This document shows positions 8,479-17,081 of a DNA stretch of 64,000 bases, piece after piece. Under the pieces are notes generated by a model. The model saw nothing but the letters and a program-made list of their open reading frames with translations. It did not search any database and was not told the origin of the DNA. The translations under genes were made by a program, and so were the position numbers. Source of the stretch: Vibrio gallaecicus. GTDB lineage: Bacteria > Pseudomonadota > Gammaproteobacteria > Enterobacterales > Vibrionaceae. The number at the start of each line of letters is the position of its first letter. Within the stretch, counting starts at the first letter, position 1. The stretch spans positions 2,976,001 through 3,040,000 of the forward strand of contig NZ_AP025490.1 of assembly GCF_024347495.1 (NCBI RefSeq). Direction: 5' to 3'.

Positions 8479-11400
8479 TTAGCTACGACGGCGGCGTAAG
8501 AAGCCAAGACCAATCAGTGATAAAAGTGCACCAAAACCAAAACTACCACCTGAACCATCAGATGATGGGTAGATAGGTTTTACGTTGCTTGAATCACGCT
8601 TAGTCACTTCAACAGACATAGCCATTGAGTCGATAGTGCTTGATGCGGCAGTTGCTTGGCTCGCAACAGCGCGTTTTAGCGTCATGTTGATTGAGTAAGA
8701 GCCAGCATCAAGACCTGCAACATCAAACATCACTGTTTGAGTACCATCTGAACTTAACGTTACTTTTGGTAGCGCTACGTTCTCAGGAAGTGGTGAAATA
8801 GTGATTTCAGCAATATCACCTGCTTTTGCTTCAGCTGAAACTGGGAAACCAATATCAGCGCGACCGCTCTTAGTTGCAATTGTGATAGCCGACTCGCCAG
8901 CTTCACCGTACTTATAACCAAGACTTACAATTGCAGAATCATGGTCAGAAGAGCGGAATGGTGTTTCAGCGTAGAATGGGTTTGCTTCATTCTCATCGCC
9001 ACCTTTGTACTTGCTGTTGTAATCAAACAGCGAAGACTCAGGTGCATTAATGTGCCAATCAACAGCATCAACTAAACGGTCTTCAAGAGAGCTTGTAATA
9101 AGCATATGGTCCAAAGAACCTACTTCATCGTTGTACGAATAGCTCCAAGATGTTTTGCCTTCTTCAGTTTTCAAGTCGACTGCATTTAGGAAACCAAATG
9201 TTTGAGTAACTTGTTGACCATTAACTGCCGATGGCTGCTTCCCAAGGAAAGTATATGAAGATGCGTAGATCTCTTTGTTCGTTGGGTTACTTGTCAGGAT
9301 TAACATTGGGTCTTCATTCGCGTATGAGTTCATATCACCCAATACGACTTGATCCCCACCGATTTTCGCCATTTCAGTACCTAATTGGTACGCAGCAGCA
9401 ACTCGGAAGTTCTCACAAGAACCTTGGTAATCATCATTACGAACGTCATCTTTTACAGGGTCAAAGTTGCTCCATGTTTCCCAACCAACCCAGTCTTCGT
9501 AACAAGTAGAACCTTTAGATTTCAAGTGGTTTACTGAAACCGTTAGCTGTTTACCGGTATTTAATACATTGAAGGTCGCGGCAACTGTATTACGTTGATA
9601 GTTGTCACCGCTTTCACGAATCTCACCTTTAGAATCAACAATCGCAGCGCCATTTTCATCCACAATCATTGGAGCATGCTGCTCTGGCATTGGGATTACA
9701 GTACCTGAAATAACCGATACTTTTGAAGGACGGTAGATAATACCAGTAGTAATAGCATCACTGCCTACCGTATCTTGGTCATCAAGAATAACATCGCCAT
9801 TCTTATCAAAACCTACAAATACATAACGATTGTGGATAGAGTTTTGGTTTCCACGGTCACCGTAATCTTCATCGTAATATTTTTTGTTAATTGCAGTCAG
9901 TAATTCAGTAATAGCGCTGAAGTCACCAAAGCCATTGTTCTCAATTTCCATCAAGCCAAGAATATCTGCATCTAGACCGTAGATTGCTGAAACAAGCTTC
10001 GCTTGCTGACGTTCAAACTCTAACTGAGACTCAGCACCACGGTTATCACCGAATGAGTTATCAGAACCACCATAAGGCGAGTTAAAGTAGTTCAATACGT
10101 TTTGAGTTGCGACTTTAATAGTAAAGCCATCGTCACCGTAGCTTTCATTAATCACAGGCGCATTTGTACGGTCTGTATTATGAACAAAAGAAACAGAACT
10201 GTTATTTGAGCTTTCTAACGTTTTAGGTACTGTGATGTTGAAATCACCGTATGAATAGCCAATAACACCCGTTAAACCAACTACGCTGTCATTAATACGA
10301 ACGTAATTATTTTGTGGATCTGAAGCAAAATCAGAGTAGTAAGGGATCTGACCATTTGGTGCTTTACCATCTGATTCAAGGATCAAACGGAAATCATCAT
10401 TTTCAGCAGCTTGACCCATAGAGTCAATTGAACCAGCAATATGATCTTGGTTTGGTTGAGCATTTGGGCGCTTGTAAGCTAATACCATGTTGTTACGGAA
10501 AGCATCGTAGTCGAAGCTAAAGCTACGAGATACGCGCATATCTTGGTTGCCTTCTTCTGTTGCATCCATATCAGCAACAGTTTTAACCAACATACCTTCA
10601 TAACGTTCTAGAGTAGATTCAAAAGTCGTATCACTTGCAATACGCTTCATTTCTACTGGTGTTACCGTAACGGGTGTCGCCTCTAGTACTTCCCACTTAT
10701 CGTCTTCAGCAACAAGCTGAGTCAAACCATAGTTTTCTTTAACTTTTGCTACAACACACACTTTCTGACCGACCATGCTGTCAGAAGCCGTTGCTGTAGG
10801 TACAAAAATACCATCAGAACTTAATTCTTTTCCGTCAGCATTTTCGTCATATAGGTAGAAACCTTTTGATGGGTAGCTTGTTACAGCAGAAACAATACCA
10901 GTTACTTTAAACAGGTCTGTTGATTCATAGCTGCCAGATGGAATCAGTGGAGAGAATTTACCTTCACCTTGCACTTCACCAATAAGCTTGCTCTCAACAC
11001 CTGTTGCATCTGTACATACTTGCTCTACAGGTACAACTACTGGATCATCATTAACATCCGTAGGATGACCTAGACCACCAAACGCATCTTTTCCAAACTC
11101 TTCCCACTCTGATTCATTGTAAGTAGAAGATTGAGAGCTACCAGCTTTACGGCGCATTGTCTTGTCAGCCCATAGCTTATCGCCTGAGTGACCATATGTA
11201 GCAAAGATATCTTTAACATTCGCTTCTGAAGAATCCGAGCCTAACCAAACGGCATCATCACCATTAAAGTTCATCGCATTATGACTAACTTGATCAAAAG
11301 TTCCCGCCACAACCAATGCATCTTCACCACCAAGGCGTTCGATGTATAAACGAATATCAGCGCCAGCTTCACCATTAAGTACGACGATACTTTTACCTGG

Positions 11401-11652
11401 TTCTAACGTAATGCCCTGCAATACATTATTACCATCTGGATCTTTAATTTGATTCTTGTATGAAGAGTAGTAAAGCGACAATGTACCATCGAAGGTATGA
11501 GCAGTTGTGCCCGTGTTACTGATTTCAACCGCTTTATTGTTTGCAGACCCTTCAACGTACTCTGTAATTAATACGTCATTAACATCTGCCAGCGCTGCAC
11601 CACTTAGTACACCACTAATCGCACCAGCAAGTAGAGTTATTTTCTTGTTCAT
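8479..11652 (-). CDS. ExeM/Xds-type extracellular nuclease
   Basis: A 1057-residue secreted nuclease. A signal peptide (MNKKITLLAGAISGVLSGAALA) is followed by one LTD domain (about 23-185), an OB-fold-like region (about 215-400), an EEP catalytic domain (about 520-915) and a GlyGly-CTERM tail ending LRRRRS. The catalytic blocks look intact: LMEIENNG, NHLKSKG, GDMN (Asp773), GSLDH and SDH (Asp903, His904). It resembles V. cholerae Xds, which degrades extracellular DNA and loosens biofilm matrix. An upstream in-frame codon would add 23 residues, but the ATG at 11652 begins a proper signal peptide, lies 22 bases past the porin stop and has a GAGAGAA ribosome binding site. It is probably co-transcribed with the porin. 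Confidence 0.93.
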   Translation of the reverse strand: MNKKITLLAGAISGVLSGAALADVNDVLITEYVEGSANNKAVEISNTGTTAHTFDGTLSLYYSSYKNQIKDPDGNNVLQGITLEPGKSIVVLNGEAGADIRLYIERLGGEDALVVAGTFDQVSHNAMNFNGDDAVWLGSDSSEANVKDIFATYGHSGDKLWADKTMRRKAGSSQSSTYNESEWEEFGKDAFGGLGHPTDVNDDPVVVPVEQVCTDATGVESKLIGEVQGEGKFSPLIPSGSYESTDLFKVTGIVSAVTSYPSKGFYLYDENADGKELSSDGIFVPTATASDSMVGQKVCVVAKVKENYGLTQLVAEDDKWEVLEATPVTVTPVEMKRIASDTTFESTLERYEGMLVKTVADMDATEEGNQDMRVSRSFSFDYDAFRNNMVLAYKRPNAQPNQDHIAGSIDSMGQAAENDDFRLILESDGKAPNGQIPYYSDFASDPQNNYVRINDSVVGLTGVIGYSYGDFNITVPKTLESSNNSSVSFVHNTDRTNAPVINESYGDDGFTIKVATQNVLNYFNSPYGGSDNSFGDNRGAESQLEFERQQAKLVSAIYGLDADILGLMEIENNGFGDFSAITELLTAINKKYYDEDYGDRGNQNSIHNRYVFVGFDKNGDVILDDQDTVGSDAITTGIIYRPSKVSVISGTVIPMPEQHAPMIVDENGAAIVDSKGEIRESGDNYQRNTVAATFNVLNTGKQLTVSVNHLKSKGSTCYEDWVGWETWSNFDPVKDDVRNDDYQGSCENFRVAAAYQLGTEMAKIGGDQVVLGDMNSYANEDPMLILTSNPTNKEIYASSYTFLGKQPSAVNGQQVTQTFGFLNAVDLKTEEGKTSWSYSYNDEVGSLDHMLITSSLEDRLVDAVDWHINAPESSLFDYNSKYKGGDENEANPFYAETPFRSSDHDSAIVSLGYKYGEAGESAITIATKSGRADIGFPVSAEAKAGDIAEITISPLPENVALPKVTLSSDGTQTVMFDVAGLDAGSYSINMTLKRAVASQATAASSTIDSMAMSVEVTKRDSSNVKPIYPSSDGSGGSFGFGALLSLIGLGFLRRRRS

Positions 11653-11674
11653 TATTAGATTCTCTCTGATTGGA

Positions 11675-12766
11675 TTAGAAGTAAACGCGAGCGTATGCGT
11701 ATGCGTCTTGCGCCGCTTCACCTGTGTTCATCTCAAGTGCGATAACACTCGAGCGCGTTGGCTTGTAGTTCACGCCAATAGTGCCCCACGTACGATCATC
11801 ACCCCAGCTCTTATGATCACTTACATCAGAGCTCGCATTATCAATTGACCACTGTTCATACTCTTCAAAGTTGTATGACGCAGTAAATTCCCATGTTTTA
11901 GAGAACTTATACTTAGCCGATGCTAGGTAACCTTTATTCTCTAAAGTTTGGTAATTGCTATTAATGTAAGTTTTTTCACCTGTGATTGGGTCTGTCGATA
12001 CCAGCGTTCTATCTTGAGCAATATCTTCATCTTCAATGTAAGCATTCACACCTAGGTGAATATCATCAGTGACTGCAAAACGAGCACCGAAACCTAATAA
12101 TTGTTGCTCACCGTACTTCGATGCACCATCAGAGCCTGCACGACCTTCTAAGCCAACAACAGCAGATAAGCGATCACCGAAGTAACCAACATAACCATTC
12201 ACAATATCGCCAAGTTCAGAACCAGAAGAAGATTCAGCTCGGTTAGTGTAAGAGGCACCTACTTTGATTACGCCGAAGTATTTACCTTCATACTTGACCG
12301 TCATGTCTTGGTCGCCGGCTTCGCCAGTTTCAACTGTAGTGTCGAACGTGAAGTCACCCCATTTATCGTAATCATCGAAAGCCGTATCCGTTAAACCAGC
12401 TTCTACGTAATGAGAATAACCGTCACTCTTATAGAGGTCGTACCCAATAAATACTTTATCGATCGCCAGAACCATATCGCCGGTGCCGTATGCCCAGTTC
12501 TCACGCTCGTAATCTAGCTCTAGGCGGTAATGCATTTTATCGTTCTTACCTTTCACACCCATAGTTGCGAAAGAGTCGTCTACATAGTTTTGGTCTGCAT
12601 AAAATTCACCGTATTCATAGTTAGCACCTATGTGACCACCAACCCCTACTTCGCCATACAGCTTAACGAAATCACCATTATCAGCTTCGTAAATAGTGAC
12701 AGCATTCGCGCTAGCCGCTACAAATAAAGAAGACAAAGCCAATGCAATAGCATTCTTTGAAGTCAT
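11675..12766 (-). CDS. Outer-membrane porin of the general trimeric (OmpU/OmpC-like) type
   Basis: A 363-residue beta-barrel with a 22-residue signal peptide (cleavage after ASANA) and a C-terminal Phe preceded by alternating aromatic/hydrophobic residues (YARVYF), the outer-membrane assembly signal. The mature part is rich in short Tyr/Gly/Asp strands, begins VTIYEADNGDFVKLYGEVG and has no other recognisable domain. It is the first gene of the nuclease cluster, only 22 bases before exeM, which suggests it could let nucleotides, phosphate or oligonucleotides into the periplasm. Its upstream region has a Pho-box-like array. Which porin subfamily it belongs to, and what it transports, cannot be told from sequence alone. 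Confidence 0.9.
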   Translation of the reverse strand: MTSKNAIALALSSLFVAASANAVTIYEADNGDFVKLYGEVGVGGHIGANYEYGEFYADQNYVDDSFATMGVKGKNDKMHYRLELDYERENWAYGTGDMVLAIDKVFIGYDLYKSDGYSHYVEAGLTDTAFDDYDKWGDFTFDTTVETGEAGDQDMTVKYEGKYFGVIKVGASYTNRAESSSGSELGDIVNGYVGYFGDRLSAVVGLEGRAGSDGASKYGEQQLLGFGARFAVTDDIHLGVNAYIEDEDIAQDRTLVSTDPITGEKTYINSNYQTLENKGYLASAKYKFSKTWEFTASYNFEEYEQWSIDNASSDVSDHKSWGDDRTWGTIGVNYKPTRSSVIALEMNTGEAAQDAYAYARVYF

Positions 12767-13114
12767 TTTAAAATCCTTATCTAAGACATTATTCTATTTA
12801 ACGGCTTGGTAAGTTTGGCGCAGGATCCATTGCTAACTCGAATACAATAACAAGAGCAAATACAACACCGACCACTCATACAAACCAGTAGATGCTGCGT
12901 AATATCCCCTTTTTATGTAACAGTAAGAAGTCATCCACGTTACAAATGAGACTCTTATCACTAGTAAAACTACTTTTTTATGAGTGACCATTTTTTTTCA
13001 ACAGATAACGTTATTAGTGCGATTAAATTGTAAGCAAATGCGTTTTATTTTGACGAACCCCTCAGAATTTAATAATCGTTAACAATTTTATGGAACTTTA
13101 TTTTTTGTTCACGC
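12767..13114. other. Intergenic region upstream of the porin
   Basis: No gene seen. It holds the candidate Pho-type promoter at 12900-12945 and, further upstream, an AT-rich stretch (12961-13110) that could bind nucleoid proteins. A 5' leader of about 125 bases is implied for the porin mRNA. Confidence 0.5.
12900..12945 (-). promoter_or_regulatory. Pho-box-like direct repeats and -10 before the porin operon
   Basis: On the minus strand TTGTAAC (12939-12945), ATGACTT (12928-12934) and CTGTTAC (12917-12923) recur with an exact 11-bp period, as PhoB half-sites do. After the last one, 11 bases lead to ATATTA (12900-12905), a good position for the -10 of a PhoB-activated promoter lacking a -35. 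Matches to CTGTCAT are 4, 3 and 5 of 7, so the spacing is stronger evidence than the sequence. Confidence 0.45.
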
Positions 13115-13142
13115 ATAAAAAAACCGCCTCAGTCGGCGGTTT
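13115..13142 (-). terminator. Intrinsic terminator of trpS
   Basis: An eight-pair stem AAACCGCC/GGCGGTTT followed on the minus strand by TTTTTTT, 21 bases past the trpS stop. Confidence 0.95.
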
Positions 13143-13163
13143 ATTTTAAGCAGAATCAAGTAT

Positions 13164-14183
13164 CTAAGGGCGAGAAACGAAACCTACGGCTTCATAAGCT
13201 TTTTTCAAAGTAACAGCTGCACGCTCTGACGCTTTTTCAGCACCTGCTTTCATTACCGCATCCATGTAAGCACGATCTTCACGAATACGCTTGTACTCAG
13301 ATTGAATCGGCTCAAGCATTTCTACGATTGCTGCACCAACATCCTTCTTGAATGGACCATACATCTCTACGTCTTGATATTGCGCCTCAATCTCTTCAAA
13401 CGTTTTACCAGTAGCCGCCGAGTACAGGCTCATTAGGTTAGAAATGCCCGCTTTATTTTCCCAATCACTTGCAATACGTGGTGGTGTTTCAGCATCAGTT
13501 TGCGCTTTATTGATCTTTTTAATAATCGACTTAGGCTCTTCTAACAGAGTAATAACGTTTTTACGGTTATCATCTGACTTAGACATCTTCTTCGTCGCAT
13601 CTTGCAAGCTCATTACACGTGCATTCACTGTTGGAATGTACGGTTCTGGAATTTGGAAGATTGGTTGCTCTGGAGTGCTATACACATTGTTAAAACGAGT
13701 TGCGATATCACGAGCTAACTCTAGGTGCTGCTTTTGATCATTACCGACTGGCACTTGATGCGCACCATAAAGCAGAATATCGGCAGCCATTAGTACTGGG
13801 TAGCCAAATAGACCTGCATTTACATCACTCGCGTAACGGGCAGATTTATCTTTAAACTGAGTCATACGGCTCAGTTCACCCATTTGCGTGTAACAGTTAA
13901 GAAGCCAACCAAGTTGAGCATGCTCTGGTACGTGTGACTGAACAAATAGCGTGCTCTTCTTTGGATCAACACCGACAGCAAGACAGATTGCTAGTGCGTC
14001 TAGGGTCGCTTCATGCAGTGCTTTCGGGTCTTGACGAACCGTAACCGCGTGAAGGTCTACAACACAGTATTGGCAATCGTAATCATCTTGCATCTGTTGC
14101 CATTGACGTAGAGCACCCAAGTAATTACCGATACTTAGTTCACCTGATGGTTGAACACCACTCAATACGATGGGCTTGCTCAT
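13164..14183 (-). CDS. trpS: Tryptophanyl-tRNA synthetase
   Basis: A 339-residue class I aminoacyl-tRNA synthetase that charges tRNA-Trp in the cytosol. The N-terminal block [15 protein letters not shown] contains the HIGH-equivalent, and KKMSKSDDN near residue 200 is the KMSKS ATP-binding loop. The length is typical of bacterial TrpS (about 335). The ATG at 14183 has an AAAGGAA ribosome binding site. It follows gph in the usual dam-rpe-gph-trpS order, although strong terminators separate the genes here. Confidence 0.97.
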   Translation of the reverse strand: MSKPIVLSGVQPSGELSIGNYLGALRQWQQMQDDYDCQYCVVDLHAVTVRQDPKALHEATLDALAICLAVGVDPKKSTLFVQSHVPEHAQLGWLLNCYTQMGELSRMTQFKDKSARYASDVNAGLFGYPVLMAADILLYGAHQVPVGNDQKQHLELARDIATRFNNVYSTPEQPIFQIPEPYIPTVNARVMSLQDATKKMSKSDDNRKNVITLLEEPKSIIKKINKAQTDAETPPRIASDWENKAGISNLMSLYSAATGKTFEEIEAQYQDVEMYGPFKKDVGAAIVEMLEPIQSEYKRIREDRAYMDAVMKAGAEKASERAAVTLKKAYEAVGFVSRP

Positions 14184-14220
14184 GGTTATAATTCCTTTGC
14201 TTGTTAGCTTCTTAACTTAA

Positions 14221-14253
14221 ATAAAAAAGCCGCACAGCTCTTTCTATGCGGCT
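14221..14253 (-). terminator. Intrinsic terminator of gph
   Basis: A ten-pair stem (AGCCGCATAG with CTGTGCGGCT, loop AAAGAG on the minus strand) is followed by TTTTTTATT. It separates gph from trpS. Confidence 0.93.
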
Positions 14254-14311
14254 CATCCAGTGTACTCATTGATAAGTATTTTGCTAGTAGGTTAGCTAAC
14301 TTTTGTCCGCT

Positions 14312-14998
14312 TTATGCTGAAACTAGAACCACATCTAGTAATTGCGCGACGTTGTCCGCGACATAATCAGGATTAGATGCTGAAATCGGCTCACCGTGAT
14401 TGTAGCCGTAAGTCAGACCAAACGAGTAGCAACCTGCATTTTGAGCCGCTTTGATATCGTTGCTTGAATCACCCACCATCAACATTTCTTCTGGCTTTAC
14501 ACCATGCTTTTCAAGTAGCCAATTCAACGCTACTGGGTTTGGTTTTTTCTCTGGGAAAGAGTCACCGCCCAATACATCCACAAAGTATTTATCAATGCCG
14601 TGTTGCGCCAAGACATCAGGAACAAATTTAGATGGCTTGTTAGTCACCAATGCCAAAGTAAAACCGGCTTTATGTAGCTCTGCTAACGTCTCTTTAACTG
14701 ATGGATATAAGTGACTCAACTTATGACCACTTTTTTCATAGAAGTCATCAAAAAGGATACGAGCTTTCTTAAGCAGTTCAGGATCTAATTCAGAGCTCAC
14801 TGTAATGCTGCGGCTAAGTGAACGTCCGATAAGCACATCCGCACCATTACCCACATAGTCACGAACTTGTTCTTCGCTCACTGAAGGAAAATCCAGTTCC
14901 TGGCAAGCTTGGTCAGCGGCAACCGCTAAATCAGGCACACTATCTAATAAAGTTCCGTCCAAATCAAAGGCGATCAGTTTTATTGAGCTTAATGACAT
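14312..14998 (-). CDS. gph: Phosphoglycolate phosphatase
   Basis: A 228-residue HAD-superfamily phosphatase. Motif I FDLDGTLLDS at residues 11-20 supplies the nucleophile Asp12 and acid/base Asp14; VTNKPSKF is motif II and GDSSNDIKAA the metal-binding motif. Gph removes phosphate from 2-phosphoglycolate, a product of oxidative DNA damage repair. The place between rpe and trpS supports Gph over other HAD phosphatases. Confidence 0.94.
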   Translation of the reverse strand: MSLSSIKLIAFDLDGTLLDSVPDLAVAADQACQELDFPSVSEEQVRDYVGNGADVLIGRSLSRSITVSSELDPELLKKARILFDDFYEKSGHKLSHLYPSVKETLAELHKAGFTLALVTNKPSKFVPDVLAQHGIDKYFVDVLGGDSFPEKKPNPVALNWLLEKHGVKPEEMLMVGDSSNDIKAAQNAGCYSFGLTYGYNHGEPISASNPDYVADNVAQLLDVVLVSA

Positions 14999-15044
14999 CT
15001 TACTTTCCTATTAATTATATTCGTCTCATAAGTGGAGCTATAAG

Positions 15045-15071
15045 ACGTAAAAAAGGGGCTATTAGCCCCTT
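15045..15071 (-). terminator. Intrinsic terminator of rpe
   Basis: An eight-pair stem AAGGGGCT/AGCCCCTT with a 3-base loop (15053-15071) is followed on the minus strand by a T-run. It lies between rpe and gph. Confidence 0.93.
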
Positions 15072-15099
15072 AATATTCAACCTATCTATATTTCTACGA

Positions 15100-15774
15100 T
15101 TATGCGTTTACTTTTGCAAGCTCTGCACGCATTTCGTCGATAACTTCTTTGTAATCTGGTTGGTTGAAGATAGCTGAACCAGCAACGAACATGTCTGCAC
15201 CCGCTTCTGCGATTTCACGGATGTTATCTACCTTTACGCCACCATCAATCTCTAGGCGAATATCACGACCAGACTCATCAATTAGCTTACGAACAGCGCG
15301 GAGCTTATCTAGTGTGTGGGGAATGAAAGATTGACCGCCGAAGCCTGGGTTTACAGACATCAGTAGAATCATGTCTACTTTATCCATAATGTAATCTAGG
15401 CAAGAAAGCGGCGTTGCAGGGTTCAATACCACACCCGCTTTACAGCCGTGTTCTTTGATAAGTTGTAGGGTGCGATCGATATGCTCAGATGCTTCGACGT
15501 GGAAGGTAATCATTGATGCGCCGGCTTTAGCAAACTCAGGTACGATACTGTCTACTGGCTTAACCATTAGGTGAACATCGATAGGAGCAGTGATGCCGTA
15601 GTCGCGTAAAGCTTTACAAATTGGAGCACCAAAAGTTAGGTTAGGTACATAGTGGTTGTCCATCACATCAAAGTGCACCACGTCAGCACCAGCTGCTAGT
15701 ACTTTTTCTACGTCTTCACCAAGACGAGCAAAATCTGCAGACAAAATAGATGGAGCGATGAGAAAATCTTTCAT
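15100..15774 (-). CDS. rpe: Ribulose-phosphate 3-epimerase
   Basis: A 224-residue TIM-barrel enzyme interconverting ribulose 5-phosphate and xylulose 5-phosphate in the pentose phosphate pathway. Family blocks include [14 protein letters not shown] at the start, [16 protein letters not shown] with metal ligands, [18 protein letters not shown] and EIDGGV near the phosphate site. Length is as expected. It follows dam after a 235-bp gap in which I see no gene. Confidence 0.97.
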   Translation of the reverse strand: MKDFLIAPSILSADFARLGEDVEKVLAAGADVVHFDVMDNHYVPNLTFGAPICKALRDYGITAPIDVHLMVKPVDSIVPEFAKAGASMITFHVEASEHIDRTLQLIKEHGCKAGVVLNPATPLSCLDYIMDKVDMILLMSVNPGFGGQSFIPHTLDKLRAVRKLIDESGRDIRLEIDGGVKVDNIREIAEAGADMFVAGSAIFNQPDYKEVIDEMRAELAKVNA

Positions 15775-16009
15775 ACCTAACCTCTTAAGAGTGAGTAAAT
15801 TGCATTCGTAGTAGCATTATCGGCAAGACGGAAGACAATGCTATCTAGGCGGCAATTCTACATAAGCGATTAAGCAGATCCTAGCAGTTCAATAGATTTG
15901 TTTATCAAAGTGTTCATGGAAACACTTTAATCTGCCAGTTTAAAGATAGGTTATGGCTAGCCTTTAAAGGCTTAGTTAGACATCTTTAAATGATTGAATC
16001 TGCCGAAGC

Positions 16010-16864
16010 TTACTCTTCACTTACAAGGGATGAATGCTGCTGATTCTTATCTGCATGGAATAGTGCCAGTAGTTCATTCACTTTATTCCGCCCTGAACCT
16101 TTACTGCTTATCGTGCGTTTAACTTTAACCACACTCAGATCTGCACCGTGATATAAACGACGCGTTAGGGTTGTATCGTGGTTAGAGATTAAAACGGGTA
16201 TATCACGTTCCATTGCCGCTTTTTCTGCAATATCAGCTAGTGCTGCTTGGTCATCTAAAGAAAAACCATTACCTGAATAAGAAGTGAAATTCGCAGTAGT
16301 CGATAGTGGTGCATACGGCGGATCACAATAAACAACACACCCTTTGCGAGCTCGACTAAAAGTCTCAGAATAACCTTCGCACACGAATGTAGCCTTCTTC
16401 GCTTTTTCAGAAAAGAATTCTAATTCAGCTTCAGGGAAATAAGGTTTTTTGTATGAACCGAAAGGAACATTAAAGCCACCTTTCTTGTTATAACGGCATA
16501 GACCATTAAAACCGAAACGATTCATATAAAGGAAGGCAAGAGAACGATACATCACGTTATCAGTATCATTGAATTGAGCTCGTATATCTAAATACGCTTC
16601 TTTACGGTTATTCTCAGCACAAAACCAACGCTTCGATTCCGCTATATAAGTTTCAGGATCGGTCTTTAACAGATTGTAAAGGTTGATTAAATCTGGGTTG
16701 ATGTCTGCAAGTAAGTACTGGTCATAATCTGTATTCAGAAACACAGAGCCAGCGCCAATAAAGGGCTCAACTAGCTTACGAGCAGGTGGCAGGTGGCGTT
16801 TGATATCTTCAACTAGGCCATATTTACCACCAGCCCATTTTAGAAAGGCACGCTGCTTTTTCAT
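16010..16864 (-). CDS. dam: DNA adenine methylase
   Basis: A 284-residue N6-adenine methyltransferase of the Dam (GATC) type. The AdoMet motif FIGAGS is at residues 35-40 and the catalytic DPPY at 181-184, in the alpha-group order. LKWAGGKYGLV at the N-terminus is typical of Dam. In Vibrio it methylates GATC sites and influences mismatch repair and initiation, especially at chromosome 2. The position next to damX and rpe supports the call. The product has a slightly extended C-terminal tail ending SSLVSEE. Confidence 0.96.
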   Translation of the reverse strand: MKKQRAFLKWAGGKYGLVEDIKRHLPPARKLVEPFIGAGSVFLNTDYDQYLLADINPDLINLYNLLKTDPETYIAESKRWFCAENNRKEAYLDIRAQFNDTDNVMYRSLAFLYMNRFGFNGLCRYNKKGGFNVPFGSYKKPYFPEAELEFFSEKAKKATFVCEGYSETFSRARKGCVVYCDPPYAPLSTTANFTSYSGNGFSLDDQAALADIAEKAAMERDIPVLISNHDTTLTRRLYHGADLSVVKVKRTISSKGSGRNKVNELLALFHADKNQQHSSLVSEE

Positions 16865-16920
16865 TTACTGCTCTGTCTATCAACCAAAAAATAAGGCTGC
16901 GGAATGTAACATATTTTCGA

Positions 16921-17020
16921 CCTAAGCTCAGTTATTTCTTGCTGAGCCCAGATATTTATTGCTGAGCTTAGCTCTTTCTTACCAAGCTTCATTATTTACT
17001 GCCCATCGTCAGCCTATTTA
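16921..17020. repeat. Degenerate 20-bp tandem repeat, four to five copies
   Basis: Consecutive 20-bp units start at 16921, 16941, 16961, 16981 and, more diverged, 17001, with consensus near GCTGAGCTCAGNTATTTCTT. Units 1-2 and 2-3 each agree at about 15 of 20 bases; unit 4 agrees with unit 3 at 11. The array lies in the 217-bp dam-damX gap and has no coding explanation. Confidence 0.7.
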
Positions 17021-17081
17021 CTAAAAAAACATGAAACTTGATTAGTTATCTTTCGAGTAAATAGGCGTAAAGAGCCACTCA

